This document shows positions 39,501-47,118 of a stretch of DNA of 64,000 nt, piece after piece (position 1 is the stretch's first letter; each line of letters begins with the position of its first letter). Location: assembly GCA_947498595.1 (NCBI GenBank), contig CANMKX010000002.1:186001-250000 (forward strand), read 5' to 3'. The stretch comes from an uncultured Aquimarina sp. Lineage in GTDB: Bacteria > Bacteroidota > Bacteroidia > Flavobacteriales > Flavobacteriaceae. The position numbers and the translations under genes are program-made. The notes under the pieces were generated by a model. The model did not search any database. It was not told the origin of the DNA and saw only the letters and a program-made list of their open reading frames with translations.

Positions 39501-40228
39501 TTATTATTATTAAAAGCTAAAATGTAATTAAGACCCTCTAACAAAAAATTAGGGGCTGCAAAGATGCTATTTTTTAATCTTTTAGACAAAAAATGTGCAT
39601 CTCCACCAGTTAAAATAACTGTTAAATCACTATAAGTGTTGCAATAATATGAAATTACTCCGTCGATTTCATGTAAAACTCCATAAATTACACCTGAATG
39701 CATTGCTTCTTTTGTAGTCTTACCAATATAATCTTCTGGCTCTTTTATTGTTAACAAAGGTAAATTTGCTGTAAATTGATGTAAACTTTTATATCGTAAT
39801 TGTATTCCAGGAGCAATAGCCCCTCCAAAGTACTCTTCTTTATTATTCTTAAAATCATATGTTATACAGGTTCCTGCATCAATAATCAGGACATTTCCTC
39901 CTGGATATTTACATACTGCATTCGCTGTTAATGCTAATCTATCCACTCCTAATGTTTTTGGAGTAGCATATAAATTCTTAAATGGCATTTTTGTTTTAAA
40001 GTCTAACTCTATTATTTCAAAGCTTTTTTTGATACAATCTAAGTTTCTATTATCCAAATGTGCTACCGAAGAAACTATTGTTCGAGTAATTAATGGATAA
40101 TTATTTTTTATTTCTTTAATTTTTTTTTCAAAAAACTCTTTATTAAACTTTTCTTTAATCAACAATGTATCTCCCTGAAAAACACCTATTTTAATCGACG
40201 TATTTCCTGCATCAATAACTAAATTCAT
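39497..40228 (-). CDS. coaX: Type III pantothenate kinase
   Basis: 243 residues. ASKHA fold with phosphate loop DAGNTSIKIGVF (6-17), RTIVSSV, the second phosphate motif VLIIDAGTCITYD (about 112-124) and GGAIAPGIQLR. Phosphorylates pantothenate, the first step of coenzyme A synthesis; type III enzymes need a monovalent cation and resist CoA feedback. First gene of the operon running to lptC and the CorC-like gene. Confidence 0.95.
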   Translation of the reverse strand: MNLVIDAGNTSIKIGVFQGDTLLIKEKFNKEFFEKKIKEIKNNYPLITRTIVSSVAHLDNRNLDCIKKSFEIIELDFKTKMPFKNLYATPKTLGVDRLALTANAVCKYPGGNVLIIDAGTCITYDFKNNKEEYFGGAIAPGIQLRYKSLHQFTANLPLLTIKEPEDYIGKTTKEAMHSGVIYGVLHEIDGVISYYCNTYSDLTVILTGGDAHFLSKRLKNSIFAAPNFLLEGLNYILAFNNNK

Positions 40229-40247
40229 TTTATTTCTTTAAGATTCT

Positions 40248-40255
40248 CAAAGATA
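40248..40255 (-). promoter_or_regulatory. Candidate -7 box for the coaX operon
   Basis: The minus strand reads TATCTTTG, a perfect TAnnTTTG box, 19 nt before the coaX ATG. TTG element not found at usual spacing. Confidence 0.5.
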
Positions 40256-40281
40256 CAAAATGAATTTTCTTAGAAAATATT

Positions 40282-40312
40282 TTGATTTAATAATAAAAGA
40301 GCCTTATATTTG
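40282..40312 (+). promoter_or_regulatory. Promoter of tRNA-Phe copy 1
   Basis: TTG at 40282-40284 and TATATTTG at 40305-40312, 20 nt apart; the tRNA begins 25 nt after the box. Matches the flavobacterial consensus. Confidence 0.7.
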
Positions 40313-40337
40313 CACCCGCAATAAAGCAATAGCTACT

Positions 40338-40410
40338 GGTGCCTTAGCTCAGTTGGTAGAGCAAAGGACTGAAAATCCTTGTGTCCCTGGTTCGATTCCT
40401 GGAGGCACCA
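40338..40410 (+). tRNA. tRNA-Phe (GAA), copy 1
   Basis: 73 nt cloverleaf: acceptor GGTGCCT/AGGCACC, D-arm GCTC/GAGC, anticodon stem AAGGA/TCCTT with loop CTGAAAA (anticodon GAA), T-arm CCTGG/CCTGG around TTCGATT, discriminator A. The 3' CCA is not encoded (the genome reads CAA after the discriminator). Confidence 0.97.
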
Positions 40411-40421
40411 CAAGCAACATT

Positions 40422-40448
40422 AAAACCTCGATTTTTTATCGAGGTTTT
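40422..40448 (+). terminator. Terminator after tRNA-Phe copy 1
   Basis: 11-bp stem (40422-40432 with 40438-40448), 5-nt T loop, followed by a T-run. Confidence 0.8.
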
Positions 40449-40507
40449 TTTATATACATATATTTCAGAGAGTTATAAAATAGTTTAAAAATAATTCAAA
40501 AAAAGTT

Positions 40508-40537
40508 TTGCTCAATTGAAAAAGGTTCCTATATTTG
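40508..40537 (+). promoter_or_regulatory. Promoter of tRNA-Phe copy 2
   Basis: TTG at 40508-40510 and TATATTTG at 40530-40537, 19 nt apart. Confidence 0.7.
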
Positions 40538-40562
40538 CACCCGCAATAAAGCAATAGCTACT

Positions 40563-40635
40563 GGTGCCTTAGCTCAGTTGGTAGAGCAAAGGACTGAAAA
40601 TCCTTGTGTCCCTGGTTCGATTCCTGGAGGCACCA
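40563..40635 (+). tRNA. tRNA-Phe (GAA), copy 2
   Basis: Identical in sequence to the tRNA at 40338-40410; same cloverleaf and GAA anticodon, CCA not encoded. Confidence 0.97.
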
Positions 40636-40646
40636 CAAGCAACATT

Positions 40647-40673
40647 AAAACCTCGATTTTTTATTGAGGTTTT
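40647..40673 (+). terminator. Terminator after tRNA-Phe copy 2
   Basis: Same hairpin as copy 1 with one G-T pair replacing G-C, followed by T8. It may also end transcription of the convergent gspF-like gene on the minus strand. Confidence 0.78.
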
Positions 40674-40697
40674 TTTTATATACATATATTTCAAATT

Positions 40698-41834
40698 TCA
40701 CCCTATTACGCTGCTTAATTTAAACATTGGTAAATACATTGCTACTAAGATAACTCCTACCAATACTCCCACCATAATCGTTAGAATAGGATTTAACACA
40801 TTAGAAATAACTCTCGATTGATATTGTACTTGTTGGTTATATTGTTCATTTAATTTTTGAAAAATCAATTCTGTTTGATTTGTTTCTTCTGCTACACGTA
40901 CCATTGCAATCATTTTTTTATCAAATATTTCATGTGCTGCAAATGCAGTACTAAGTTTTCCTCCTGAGATAACCTTCTTTTTTGTCTTTTTTAATCCATC
41001 TTGTAATGGATAAAAATTAATCATATTAGTTACCAAAGAAATACTTTCTACCATCGGAACCTTTGCTGAAGTCAACAATGCTAATGCTTGCGTAAATTGC
41101 GCCATATATATTTTTCTAAAATAATCTCCTAGAATAGGGATTTTTAATTGTATCCGTCCCCATATTTTTCGAAACCATTCTTTTTTGGCTATATATTTCA
41201 ATCCAAAAAAACTTGCTATAATCAATATTACCAAAAGCCATCCTTGATTTTCTATAAATTTCGAGAAACTAATAATCATTTCTGTTATTCCGGGTAATTC
41301 TACTTTATTCTGTTTAAAAATATCAACAAACATAGGAACTACATATTTTAGCATAAATACAATTACTACCATGGCCGTAATCATAACAATTATGGGATAT
41401 GTCATAGCTGAAGTGATTTCTCGTTTCAAATCATTTTTACGCTTATAAAACTGCCCTAATTCTTCTGTTATCTTTGCTAATTGTCCTGTTTGTTCTCCTA
41501 TTCGTATCGCATAATATTCATAATCTGAAAATGCTTTGTTTTTTTTCACAATCTCTGAAAATGAACTTCCGTTTATTAGCTCACGAAGCATTTCTTCTAT
41601 CATTTTACCATCTTGCTCTTTTTTTTGTGTCTCTGCTAATAATTCTAGCCCACTTTTAAGATCAATTCCAGATCGAAGTAATACATTTAACTCTGCATAC
41701 CATTGCTCTTTCTTTTTATTATTAAAAGCATTTCCAAACAGTCTTATCTCTTTGGTTAAGATTTCGGAAAGATCAAATTCTGAGGTGATTTTTTCTTTTT
41801 TGAGGTTTTTATTTTTTTCAATTTTTATTCCCAT
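40698..41834 (-). CDS. Type II secretion/pilus inner-membrane protein, GspF/PilC family
   Basis: 378 residues. Two GspF domains (about 55-175 and 255-372) and three transmembrane helices (TYPIIVMITAMVVIVFMLKYV, WLLVILIIASFFGLKYI, and ILTIMVGVLVGVILVAMYLPMF). Family phrases: LRSGIDLKSGLELLAETQ, IRIGEQTGQLAKITEEL and LALLTSAKVPMVESISLV. GspF is the inner-membrane platform that couples the GspE ATPase to pseudopilus growth. It is last in the second block of the locus and overlaps the upstream pseudopilin gene by 10 nt. Confidence 0.92.
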   Translation of the reverse strand: MGIKIEKNKNLKKEKITSEFDLSEILTKEIRLFGNAFNNKKKEQWYAELNVLLRSGIDLKSGLELLAETQKKEQDGKMIEEMLRELINGSSFSEIVKKNKAFSDYEYYAIRIGEQTGQLAKITEELGQFYKRKNDLKREITSAMTYPIIVMITAMVVIVFMLKYVVPMFVDIFKQNKVELPGITEMIISFSKFIENQGWLLVILIIASFFGLKYIAKKEWFRKIWGRIQLKIPILGDYFRKIYMAQFTQALALLTSAKVPMVESISLVTNMINFYPLQDGLKKTKKKVISGGKLSTAFAAHEIFDKKMIAMVRVAEETNQTELIFQKLNEQYNQQVQYQSRVISNVLNPILTIMVGVLVGVILVAMYLPMFKLSSVIG

Positions 41835-42325
41835 TCTTCAAAATATGAGCTTATATCATTCCGTTTAAATATAAATATGTAATCTTCTATAGTAGATTGA
41901 TTAAATATTAGTTTTATTGCATCTATTTGACCTTTTTTCACTTCTTTTCCTTTAAAGTAGGCCTTTTTTGTTTTTATTTTTATTCGATAGGTTTTAATTG
42001 CCGTTACAATACTATCTTTTTCTAATTGATATAACTTTGTCTTAATTGGAGTCTCAAATTGCAATTCATTCTTGTTAGCATTCCATGTGATTTTTCTATA
42101 TTTATTAAAATCTAACTGTATACTTTCTTGCAACTGTTGTATTTCTGTCTTATAAGTATAGTTTTGAGCTATTTTATCTATATTACGTTGTACCATAGTA
42201 ATTGCTGTAAACGCCAAACCAGCAACAATTGCCGTAATTACCATCACAATCATGATTTCTGTTAATGTAAATGCTTTTATTTTATGCACTGACATTGCCG
42301 TTTTCTCTATTCGATAATTAGCCAT
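41825..42325 (-). CDS. Prepilin-type pseudopilin (GspJ-like)
   Basis: 166 residues. Class III prepilin signal KIKA|FTLTEIMIVMVITAIVAGL: basic leader, cleavage before Phe, Glu at mature position 5, then the hydrophobic helix. The leader length and later body fit a minor pseudopilin (GspJ/GspH type), but the match to a named subunit is uncertain. The ATG at 42325 overlaps the upstream pilin gene; an ATG at 42295 gives a shorter 8-residue leader and is equally plausible. Confidence 0.78.
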   Translation of the reverse strand: MANYRIEKTAMSVHKIKAFTLTEIMIVMVITAIVAGLAFTAITMVQRNIDKIAQNYTYKTEIQQLQESIQLDFNKYRKITWNANKNELQFETPIKTKLYQLEKDSIVTAIKTYRIKIKTKKAYFKGKEVKKGQIDAIKLIFNQSTIEDYIFIFKRNDISSYFEEWE

Positions 42326-42630
42326 GTTAATTCTTTTTCGCTTTCTTTTCCTTCTTTTTTATAATACACTTTTACTTTTTCATTTTCCAATAGTATCTGA
42401 ATATCCCATGTTTCAAAATTCTCTTTATATGGAAGTTTTAATTCTTCTTGTATATAAGAATATTCTAATTCTCTAAGTCTATTTTTTAATACGTTATCTT
42501 CTTTTCTTATAGTTGTTGAAAAGATATTATTAAGTATCAAACTAGCCATCATAAAAACGATAACAATCAACACTGTAGCTGTTAGTGATTCTATTAAGGT
42601 TGCTCCTCGTATTTTTTTTAATACATCCAT
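42307..42630 (-). CDS. Prepilin-type pseudopilin (GspI-like)
   Basis: 107 residues. Leader MDVLKKIRGA then TLIESLTATVLIVIVFMMASLIL, a prepilin helix with Glu near position 4-5 and a small body, as in GspI/PilV-type minor pseudopilins. It overlaps neighbours on both sides by 13-19 nt, showing tight coupling in the operon. Confidence 0.75.
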   Translation of the reverse strand: MDVLKKIRGATLIESLTATVLIVIVFMMASLILNNIFSTTIRKEDNVLKNRLRELEYSYIQEELKLPYKENFETWDIQILLENEKVKVYYKKEGKESEKELTWLIIE

Positions 42631-43898
42631 CTAGCCAATGTATTATCAGAAGTTGTAAAAGGTAATTCGCTATAAGTTTCTATTGGATTTTTTAAGATTT
42701 TACCGTTATATAAATGATTTATATATATTGATCCTTTTTCTTTGGTTATAAATTGTTTTGTATATAAGCTACCATATATTGTTCCTCTAAAATCAGTTGT
42801 TCCTTCGCAGTACAATTCTCCAATAATTTCTACCTTTTCTGCTATTCTTATATGTGTTTTCAATCTTTCTTTTTGATTCCCTTCTCCTTCTACATACACT
42901 ATTGCACCTTCAATGATTGCTTCTTCTTCTATTATTACAGGAATTATTTCTTTAGATTGCAACTGTTCTAATGGCTGCTTTTTTTTACTTCCCTTCTCAT
43001 ACATTATTACTGAAGAGGGATACTTCAATCTCGTCGCTTTTCCTATTCTTATCTCTTTTGATGCGATTAAATGCATATTTCCATTCACTCCTTTTTTAAG
43101 TTCTATTTCTGGAGCTACTAGAGTCACATCTTGTAATTTTGCTGTAGGGTATACTATAATTTTTCTTTCCGATTTTATGATAATATTACCTGTTAATTTT
43201 TCTTCCCCTAAAACAATAGTTTCAGGACTATAAAGTATTGTTTCGGGCTTTAAAAAGGATGCTTGAATTTCTTTCGTTAATACTGTAATGTTTCCGTCAT
43301 TTGATTCTAGAGGAGCTAACTTTTTTTTTAGATATACTATCCAATCTTTCTTTAATCCTGGTAATTTTTCTTTACTCTTATATTGTTGTCCATAATACAA
43401 TTGTGCTCCTTGATAATAATCTCCTCCTATATTTCCTGCTCGTATCCCTCCTTTTGCTATATAAGTATTCCCTTCTAATCTGGTTCTACCTACCACTACT
43501 AATGGCTGTTTATTACCTGCTATATAGAGATTAGGATGTTTACTTTCCTTCTTACTTCCCATCAAAGCTACATTCGCTATTTTTTTCTTTCTTAAATTGG
43601 ATGTAATGGCTATTTTTTGCCAAGCTCCATAGTAACTTACTACTTTTTTTTGTTTTAACATACCCTGTTTTATGATCACAGTATCATTTAAAACAGTTAC
43701 ATCATTTCGAATTTCTGTCAATAACGTATTTATAGTTTTATTGGATAATCCTATAACTTCATTTGATTTAATTCTAAAAAAAGAATGTGTATGGGTTAAC
43801 ATAATAAATGTCCCGAGAAGAATCGCTACAATCACAGTTACCATCAATGCCAACTGTAAAGCTTGTCCTTTTACTTTTATACTTAAAAAGTTTCTCAT
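42618..43898 (-). CDS. Probable GspK/PilX-like minor pseudopilin with beta-rich body
   Basis: 426 residues. Leader MRNFLSIKVKG, then QALQLALMVTVIVAILLGTFIML: a prepilin-like helix without the Glu at position 5, which is the hallmark of GspK among pseudopilins. The rest is unusual. From about 120 to 400 it reads as short regular beta strands (GNIIIKSERKIIVYPTAKL, DVTLVAPEIELKKG, MHLIASKEIRIG, EGAIVYVEGEG, IIGELYCEGTTDF, RGTIYGSLYTKQF), more like a bactofilin or beta-helix fold than the alpha-helical GspK body. Function by position only. Confidence 0.65.
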   Translation of the reverse strand: MRNFLSIKVKGQALQLALMVTVIVAILLGTFIMLTHTHSFFRIKSNEVIGLSNKTINTLLTEIRNDVTVLNDTVIIKQGMLKQKKVVSYYGAWQKIAITSNLRKKKIANVALMGSKKESKHPNLYIAGNKQPLVVVGRTRLEGNTYIAKGGIRAGNIGGDYYQGAQLYYGQQYKSKEKLPGLKKDWIVYLKKKLAPLESNDGNITVLTKEIQASFLKPETILYSPETIVLGEEKLTGNIIIKSERKIIVYPTAKLQDVTLVAPEIELKKGVNGNMHLIASKEIRIGKATRLKYPSSVIMYEKGSKKKQPLEQLQSKEIIPVIIEEEAIIEGAIVYVEGEGNQKERLKTHIRIAEKVEIIGELYCEGTTDFRGTIYGSLYTKQFITKEKGSIYINHLYNGKILKNPIETYSELPFTTSDNTLARWMY

Positions 43899-44365
43899 TC
43901 CAACATTGGAATTTTCTTAATTCTCCCTTTATATTTTATTGTAATTGCAGCATTATCACCTTTAATTATTGTTACTTCTGCTGCTGTTTCTTTCTTTTCT
44001 AAAATATATTCTATATTGTTTATAGCGATTAAGAATATTGCTTTTGATGTTTTTACATCTGAGATTTCGCCTTTGTATTGAATATTAGGCCATAAAAATT
44101 CCTTTTTAGCCTCTCTGTTTTTTATAACAACTGGTTGTTGTTTCTTTTTAACATATACCGTTCCTAGAAAAGGATCTCTTTCTAATGTCTTTATTTCGAA
44201 TTTCTCTCTTGCTACAACTGCTATATCTTTTGTTTTTATTATCGTTGTTTCTACTAAAAGGGGTTCTTCATCAGAAAATGCATCAATTATTTGATAAATA
44301 ATAGCTCCCCACACAAAAACAACTAGTGGTAACAAAACATAAATTCCTTTTTTACTTTTAAGCAT
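43895..44365 (-). CDS. GspC/PilP-like periplasmic anchor protein
   Basis: 156 residues. N-terminal transmembrane helix (GIYVLLPLVVFVWGAIIYQII), then a short linker and a conserved-looking RDPFLGTVYVKKK motif, followed by a small beta domain (NIQYKGEISDVKTSKAIFLI, INNIEYILEK, ITIKYKGRIKKI). RDPF plus a small homology-region-like domain is the pattern of GspC and PilP, which tie the secretin to the inner-membrane platform. The ATG at 44365 is chosen; the frame opens at a TTG two codons earlier. Identification is by architecture and neighbours. Confidence 0.65.
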   Translation of the reverse strand: MLKSKKGIYVLLPLVVFVWGAIIYQIIDAFSDEEPLLVETTIIKTKDIAVVAREKFEIKTLERDPFLGTVYVKKKQQPVVIKNREAKKEFLWPNIQYKGEISDVKTSKAIFLIAINNIEYILEKKETAAEVTIIKGDNAAITIKYKGRIKKIPMLE

Positions 44366-44371
44366 AGGCAA

Positions 44372-45301
44372 TTAGTTTATTATAATATTAAACACATCGC
44401 TTACCTCACTTTGATTTCCTGCTTCATCAAATGCTCTTACAATCCAATAATATGTATCTCCTTCTATTACTGTTATTTCTTTGGGAGATGTTGCTCTATC
44501 CTTATTCACTAATGCTGTCAAGGTAGGATTTGTATACAAATAAATACTATCAAACTCTGTAGTTCCTGCCACTGCTTCTCTTGTCCATGTAAAATTAACT
44601 GTTGTTTCATCTTGGGTTGTTCCCGTTGTTGGAGATACAAGAATAGGTTTTCGAGGATTCATACTATCAACCATAAGTGATCGTGAAGTATATAATGTAC
44701 TTTGTGTTTGATTCTCTGCTCTTACTTGCCAAGATGAATTTCCTTCTGGAAATGTTAGTTGTATCGAAGTACTTGTAGTTGTCTCTTCTTGAACAACCAC
44801 ATTACTTTCATTCAGTATTTGAATTCTATATATCGTAGCATCTGTAACAGCTGTCCATTGTAAATTTACTTGAGTTGCACTATTTATTTGAGCATCTGCA
44901 GGACTTATCAATATCACCTCTCTTGCTGAAAAATCTTGACTTTCTTCTACTCTAAATTGTGTTGTTGTAGGCTCCGTTTCAGAGCTTTCATTTTGTGCTC
45001 TTATTTTCCATTCGTAATTAGCAGGAGTTAATGTAGTTCTATAATTCGCTCCAGTAATTAGTGTATCTTCTAGTATTTGAGCTGCATTTGCAAAATTTGG
45101 TTGCGCTATTTGCAGTCTATATTTTGTTGCTCCTGTAATTGTTTCCCAACTAAAATTTACGGTATTATTTTCTACTACAGCATTATTCGTTGGTGCTATA
45201 ATTGAAACTATTTCATCTGTTATATTTTCTTCAAAAAGTATTTCTTCACAGCTAATTACTATAAGCCCTAAAAAGAATGCATAAAGGATTTGTCTTTTCA
45301 T
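44372..45301 (-). CDS. Lipoprotein with fibronectin type III-like repeats
   Basis: 309 residues. Lipobox VISCEE near residue 18, then three FN3-like domains of about 90 residues, each with a core of the type TVNFSWETITGATKYRLQI, QVNLQWTAVTDATIYRIQIL or TVNFTWTREAVAGTTEFDSI and a closing W..RA strand. Likely on the outer membrane, as an adhesion or anchoring part of the pilus/secretion locus. The ATG at 45301 is chosen over a TTG at 45316. Confidence 0.78.
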   Translation of the reverse strand: MKRQILYAFFLGLIVISCEEILFEENITDEIVSIIAPTNNAVVENNTVNFSWETITGATKYRLQIAQPNFANAAQILEDTLITGANYRTTLTPANYEWKIRAQNESSETEPTTTQFRVEESQDFSAREVILISPADAQINSATQVNLQWTAVTDATIYRIQILNESNVVVQEETTTSTSIQLTFPEGNSSWQVRAENQTQSTLYTSRSLMVDSMNPRKPILVSPTTGTTQDETTVNFTWTREAVAGTTEFDSIYLYTNPTLTALVNKDRATSPKEITVIEGDTYYWIVRAFDEAGNQSEVSDVFNIIIN

Positions 45302-45319
45302 TTTTTTGATTTTCAAGGT

Positions 45320-46054
45320 TTATAATTTTAAATAATTAATCTTTTTTACTGCTTTTTCAGCTTTCTTATATGTACCTTTTGAACATCGTTCATTTTCTGA
45401 AACAAAATCAAAAATAGTTATTCGATTACGATTGTTTTCTCCCCAGCAAAAACTAGATAGTTCATATCCAAAAATAGTTCCTCTTGAAAAACTTAATTGC
45501 TGTTTCTTTTCGTCTTTCCCTTGTAATGATAAACTGTATTGTTTATAATTAGTGTTTTTTAAAAATATTGTTTCTGCTGTTATTATTTTTTGTAAATCTT
45601 CTGGTGGCAAACTCATTACAATAGTTGTAACCATTCGAGAATCTGGTTGACTTTTAAGATATTCTATTGTTTTTTTATTTTCTTTTCCTTCTAGTGCCGT
45701 TAGTATTGATACGTTATCTATTATCTCCAGCTTGATATATTGTGGTTTCTTTTTTAGTGTATCTACAAAACGAACAATCTTCTCTTTATTTTTTACTGCT
45801 TGGTAATATTTCTTATAGCTTTTTGAAGTGAAATCTATTAAAGAGGCATTGATTCTAATTGGTTGCTCATATACTGGCAATGTTACGTTCTTGAAGTAAG
45901 ATCTTTTTATGGTATTTTCTTGAACACCTATAACACCAATTGCTACAGGCATGGTTTCTCCTGTATGCAATGTTTTTTTATGGACTACTAAGCTTTTACA
46001 ACTTGTACACACTATAATGATTAACCATAGTGCTTTTATGATTGCTTTTTGCAT
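45320..46054 (-). CDS. Lipoprotein of unknown function, first gene of the second secretion block
   Basis: 244 residues. Lipobox CTSCKS near residue 19. No family recognised; the body is mixed, with INASLIDFTSKSYKKYYQAVKN, a Lys-rich centre, and a C-terminal part with two cysteines (SFCWGEN, ERCSKGT) that may pair. The next gene begins within 20 nt, so it is in the operon with the FN3 lipoprotein and GspC-, K-, I-, J- and F-like genes. It might be the pilotin or a piece not shared with the classical systems; this is a guess. Confidence 0.7.
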   Translation of the reverse strand: MQKAIIKALWLIIIVCTSCKSLVVHKKTLHTGETMPVAIGVIGVQENTIKRSYFKNVTLPVYEQPIRINASLIDFTSKSYKKYYQAVKNKEKIVRFVDTLKKKPQYIKLEIIDNVSILTALEGKENKKTIEYLKSQPDSRMVTTIVMSLPPEDLQKIITAETIFLKNTNYKQYSLSLQGKDEKKQQLSFSRGTIFGYELSSFCWGENNRNRITIFDFVSENERCSKGTYKKAEKAVKKINYLKL

Positions 46055-46092
46055 ATTCTAATTTTGATGAATGTATTATTTTGATTAGCTTT

Positions 46093-46100
46093 CAAAGATA
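46093..46100 (-). promoter_or_regulatory. Candidate -7 box for the second secretion block
   Basis: The minus strand reads TATCTTTG 38 nt before the ATG at 46054. It suggests that the gspC-K-I-J-F block has a promoter separate from the RHS cassette upstream. No clear TTG element. Confidence 0.5.
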
Positions 46101-46334
46101 CGCGTTTTTATAGAATTCTCTTTATCAGTTTTTAAACTTCTTCTACTTATCTTATTATTTTTCGTTTACAAAACATTTCTTTAGGAAGTAATTGAATGAG
46201 GTCAAAATAATCAGCTAGATTGGCTCCTATTCCTTCTATTTAAATAATAGTTGATTTAATTATAGAATACGGGTAATTACCAAGATTACTAATGCTTTTA
46301 TACGTGACATCTATACAAAAAAAGCATACGCGTC
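46101..46334. other. Intergenic sequence downstream of the RAYT remnant
   Basis: 234 nt, AT-rich. A 31-codon open stretch without a start lies on the minus strand at 46147-46239, which could be a fragment of another decayed gene but matches nothing I recognise. Inverted arms ATGCTTTT (46292-46299) and AAAAGCAT (46320-46327) lie just past the RAYT stop. Nothing else seen. Confidence 0.4.
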
Positions 46335-46891
46335 CTAAGCTAGAAAATCAATATCATCTATTACTAAGACAGTATGATCATCTTGATAATTTCTGGCACT
46401 TGAGTATTTCCAATCTACAGGGTTAGTAACAAAACCGTTTTTCACTGGATTTTGATGGATATAAGTTATCTTTTGTTTAGTTACCTTTTCACTCCACAAC
46501 TCTATAGGTTTATTGTGCTGTTACCTAAATTGATAGTTGTTTGTAGTAGCATTTTTTTACCTGCTCACCTGAATATCCATAACAACCACTCTTTTCGGCT
46601 TTCTTGTGGATTGTTCTCAATGGTTTCTACTATTTTCTTGGACGTATGCCATTTAAAATCCCTTAATAATTCTGAAGGTTGATCGATTGAAGAACGAAAA
46701 ATAAAATGTATATGGCTTGGCATAAGACAATAGTAATACAGTTCCATACTTTTTTAACTTCTACAATACTCCACACTATCTGTTAATACATCAAAGTAGA
46801 CTTGCCTTGTAAAAACGTCTATCCAGTAAACTGTTACAAAACTAACAAAATATAGACCGCTTTTGTTATGGAATTTATAATTTCTGCTCAT
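46335..46891 (-). pseudogene. Decayed REP-associated tyrosine transposase (RAYT, IS200/IS605-like Y1)
   Basis: The whole former gene can be read. N-terminal part (46891 down) MSRNYKFHNKSGLYFVSF and IDVFTRQVYFDVLTDS, then LYYYCLMPSHIHFIFRS with the HxH pair of the metal site (HIH), LLRDFKWHTSKKIV, and in a second frame HNKPIELWSEKV, YIHQNPVKNGF and DWKYSSARNY. These are the conserved blocks of RAYT proteins, in order and with normal length (about 185 codons). Four lesions: in-frame TAA at codon 46 (46754-46756), TGA at 46565-46567, loss of one base in the A7 run (T7 on the plus strand, 46552-46558), and TAA at 46521-46523. The three stops are consistent with C-to-T changes of CAA or CGA codons. 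No active product is expected. Confidence 0.92.
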
Positions 46892-46904
46892 ACAATCAAA
46901 ATAC

Positions 46905-46940
46905 AAAAAGCTACTCCAAGTTCGTTTAGAATAGCTTTTT
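46905..46940 (-). terminator. Probable terminator of the RHS cassette
   Basis: 12-bp stem with one mismatch (46905-46916 with 46929-46940), 12-nt loop, A5/T5 at the ends so it can act on either strand. Placed between the RHS cassette and the RAYT remnant. Confidence 0.6.
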
Positions 46941-46970
46941 TATTTTTTTAGTTATTATTGTTTACTCATA

Positions 46971-47106
46971 ACCGCCAATCTATAACGCCACTAGCAAATG
47001 CTAGCGGTAGCCGTTACGCATTCTAGCGGCAACAGGGGCACTAACGATCACTCTTGTGTGAGCATACTAGCGTCATCAGGGGGAGGGTATCGTACTAGCA
47101 CTCTTG
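46971..47106. repeat. GC-rich cluster of REP-like hairpin and imperfect direct repeats
   Basis: About 136 nt that stand out by base composition from the AT-rich surroundings. A hairpin with 9-nt arms CCACTAGCA (46988-46996) and TGCTAGCGG (46999-47007), one mismatch, 2-nt loop, overlaps a GTAG (47007-47010). Two imperfect direct copies follow, 47023-47056 and 47067-47106, both starting CTAGCG and sharing CAGGGG and ending ACTCTTG. The tetramer/pentamer TAGCG or CTAGC recurs six or more times. It lies 12 nt past the DUF2283 gene and about 80 nt from the RAYT remnant, and may be its former substrate family. Confidence 0.65.
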
Positions 47107-47118
47107 TTTTTGATTTAA

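Larger units (their letters stand above)
40305..40693 (+). repeat. Tandem duplication carrying tRNA-Phe
   Basis: Two copies (40305-40467 and 40530-40693) of a unit containing a -7 box, a short leader, tRNA-Phe and a hairpin terminator. They are identical from the -7 box through the tRNA; in the terminator one C is T and one T is added in copy 2. The TTG elements upstream are outside the shared block but present in both. Confidence 0.85.

Noticed and set aside
46147..46239. 31-codon open stretch on the minus strand reading IEGIGANLADYFDLIQLL and further
   Set aside because: No start codon, a stop directly upstream, no family recognised. It may be a gene fragment but cannot be supported.
46385..46410. 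TGGCAC motif resembling a sigma-54 -24 element
   Set aside because: Lies inside the RAYT remnant and has no GC at the -12 spacing.
46452..46682. Plus-strand 76-codon ORF in the RAYT region
   Set aside because: It is antisense to the reconstructed transposase, whose conserved motifs explain the DNA.
46971..47106. CRISPR array
   Set aside because: The repeats are imperfect, only two units long, with no regular spacers and no cas genes nearby.
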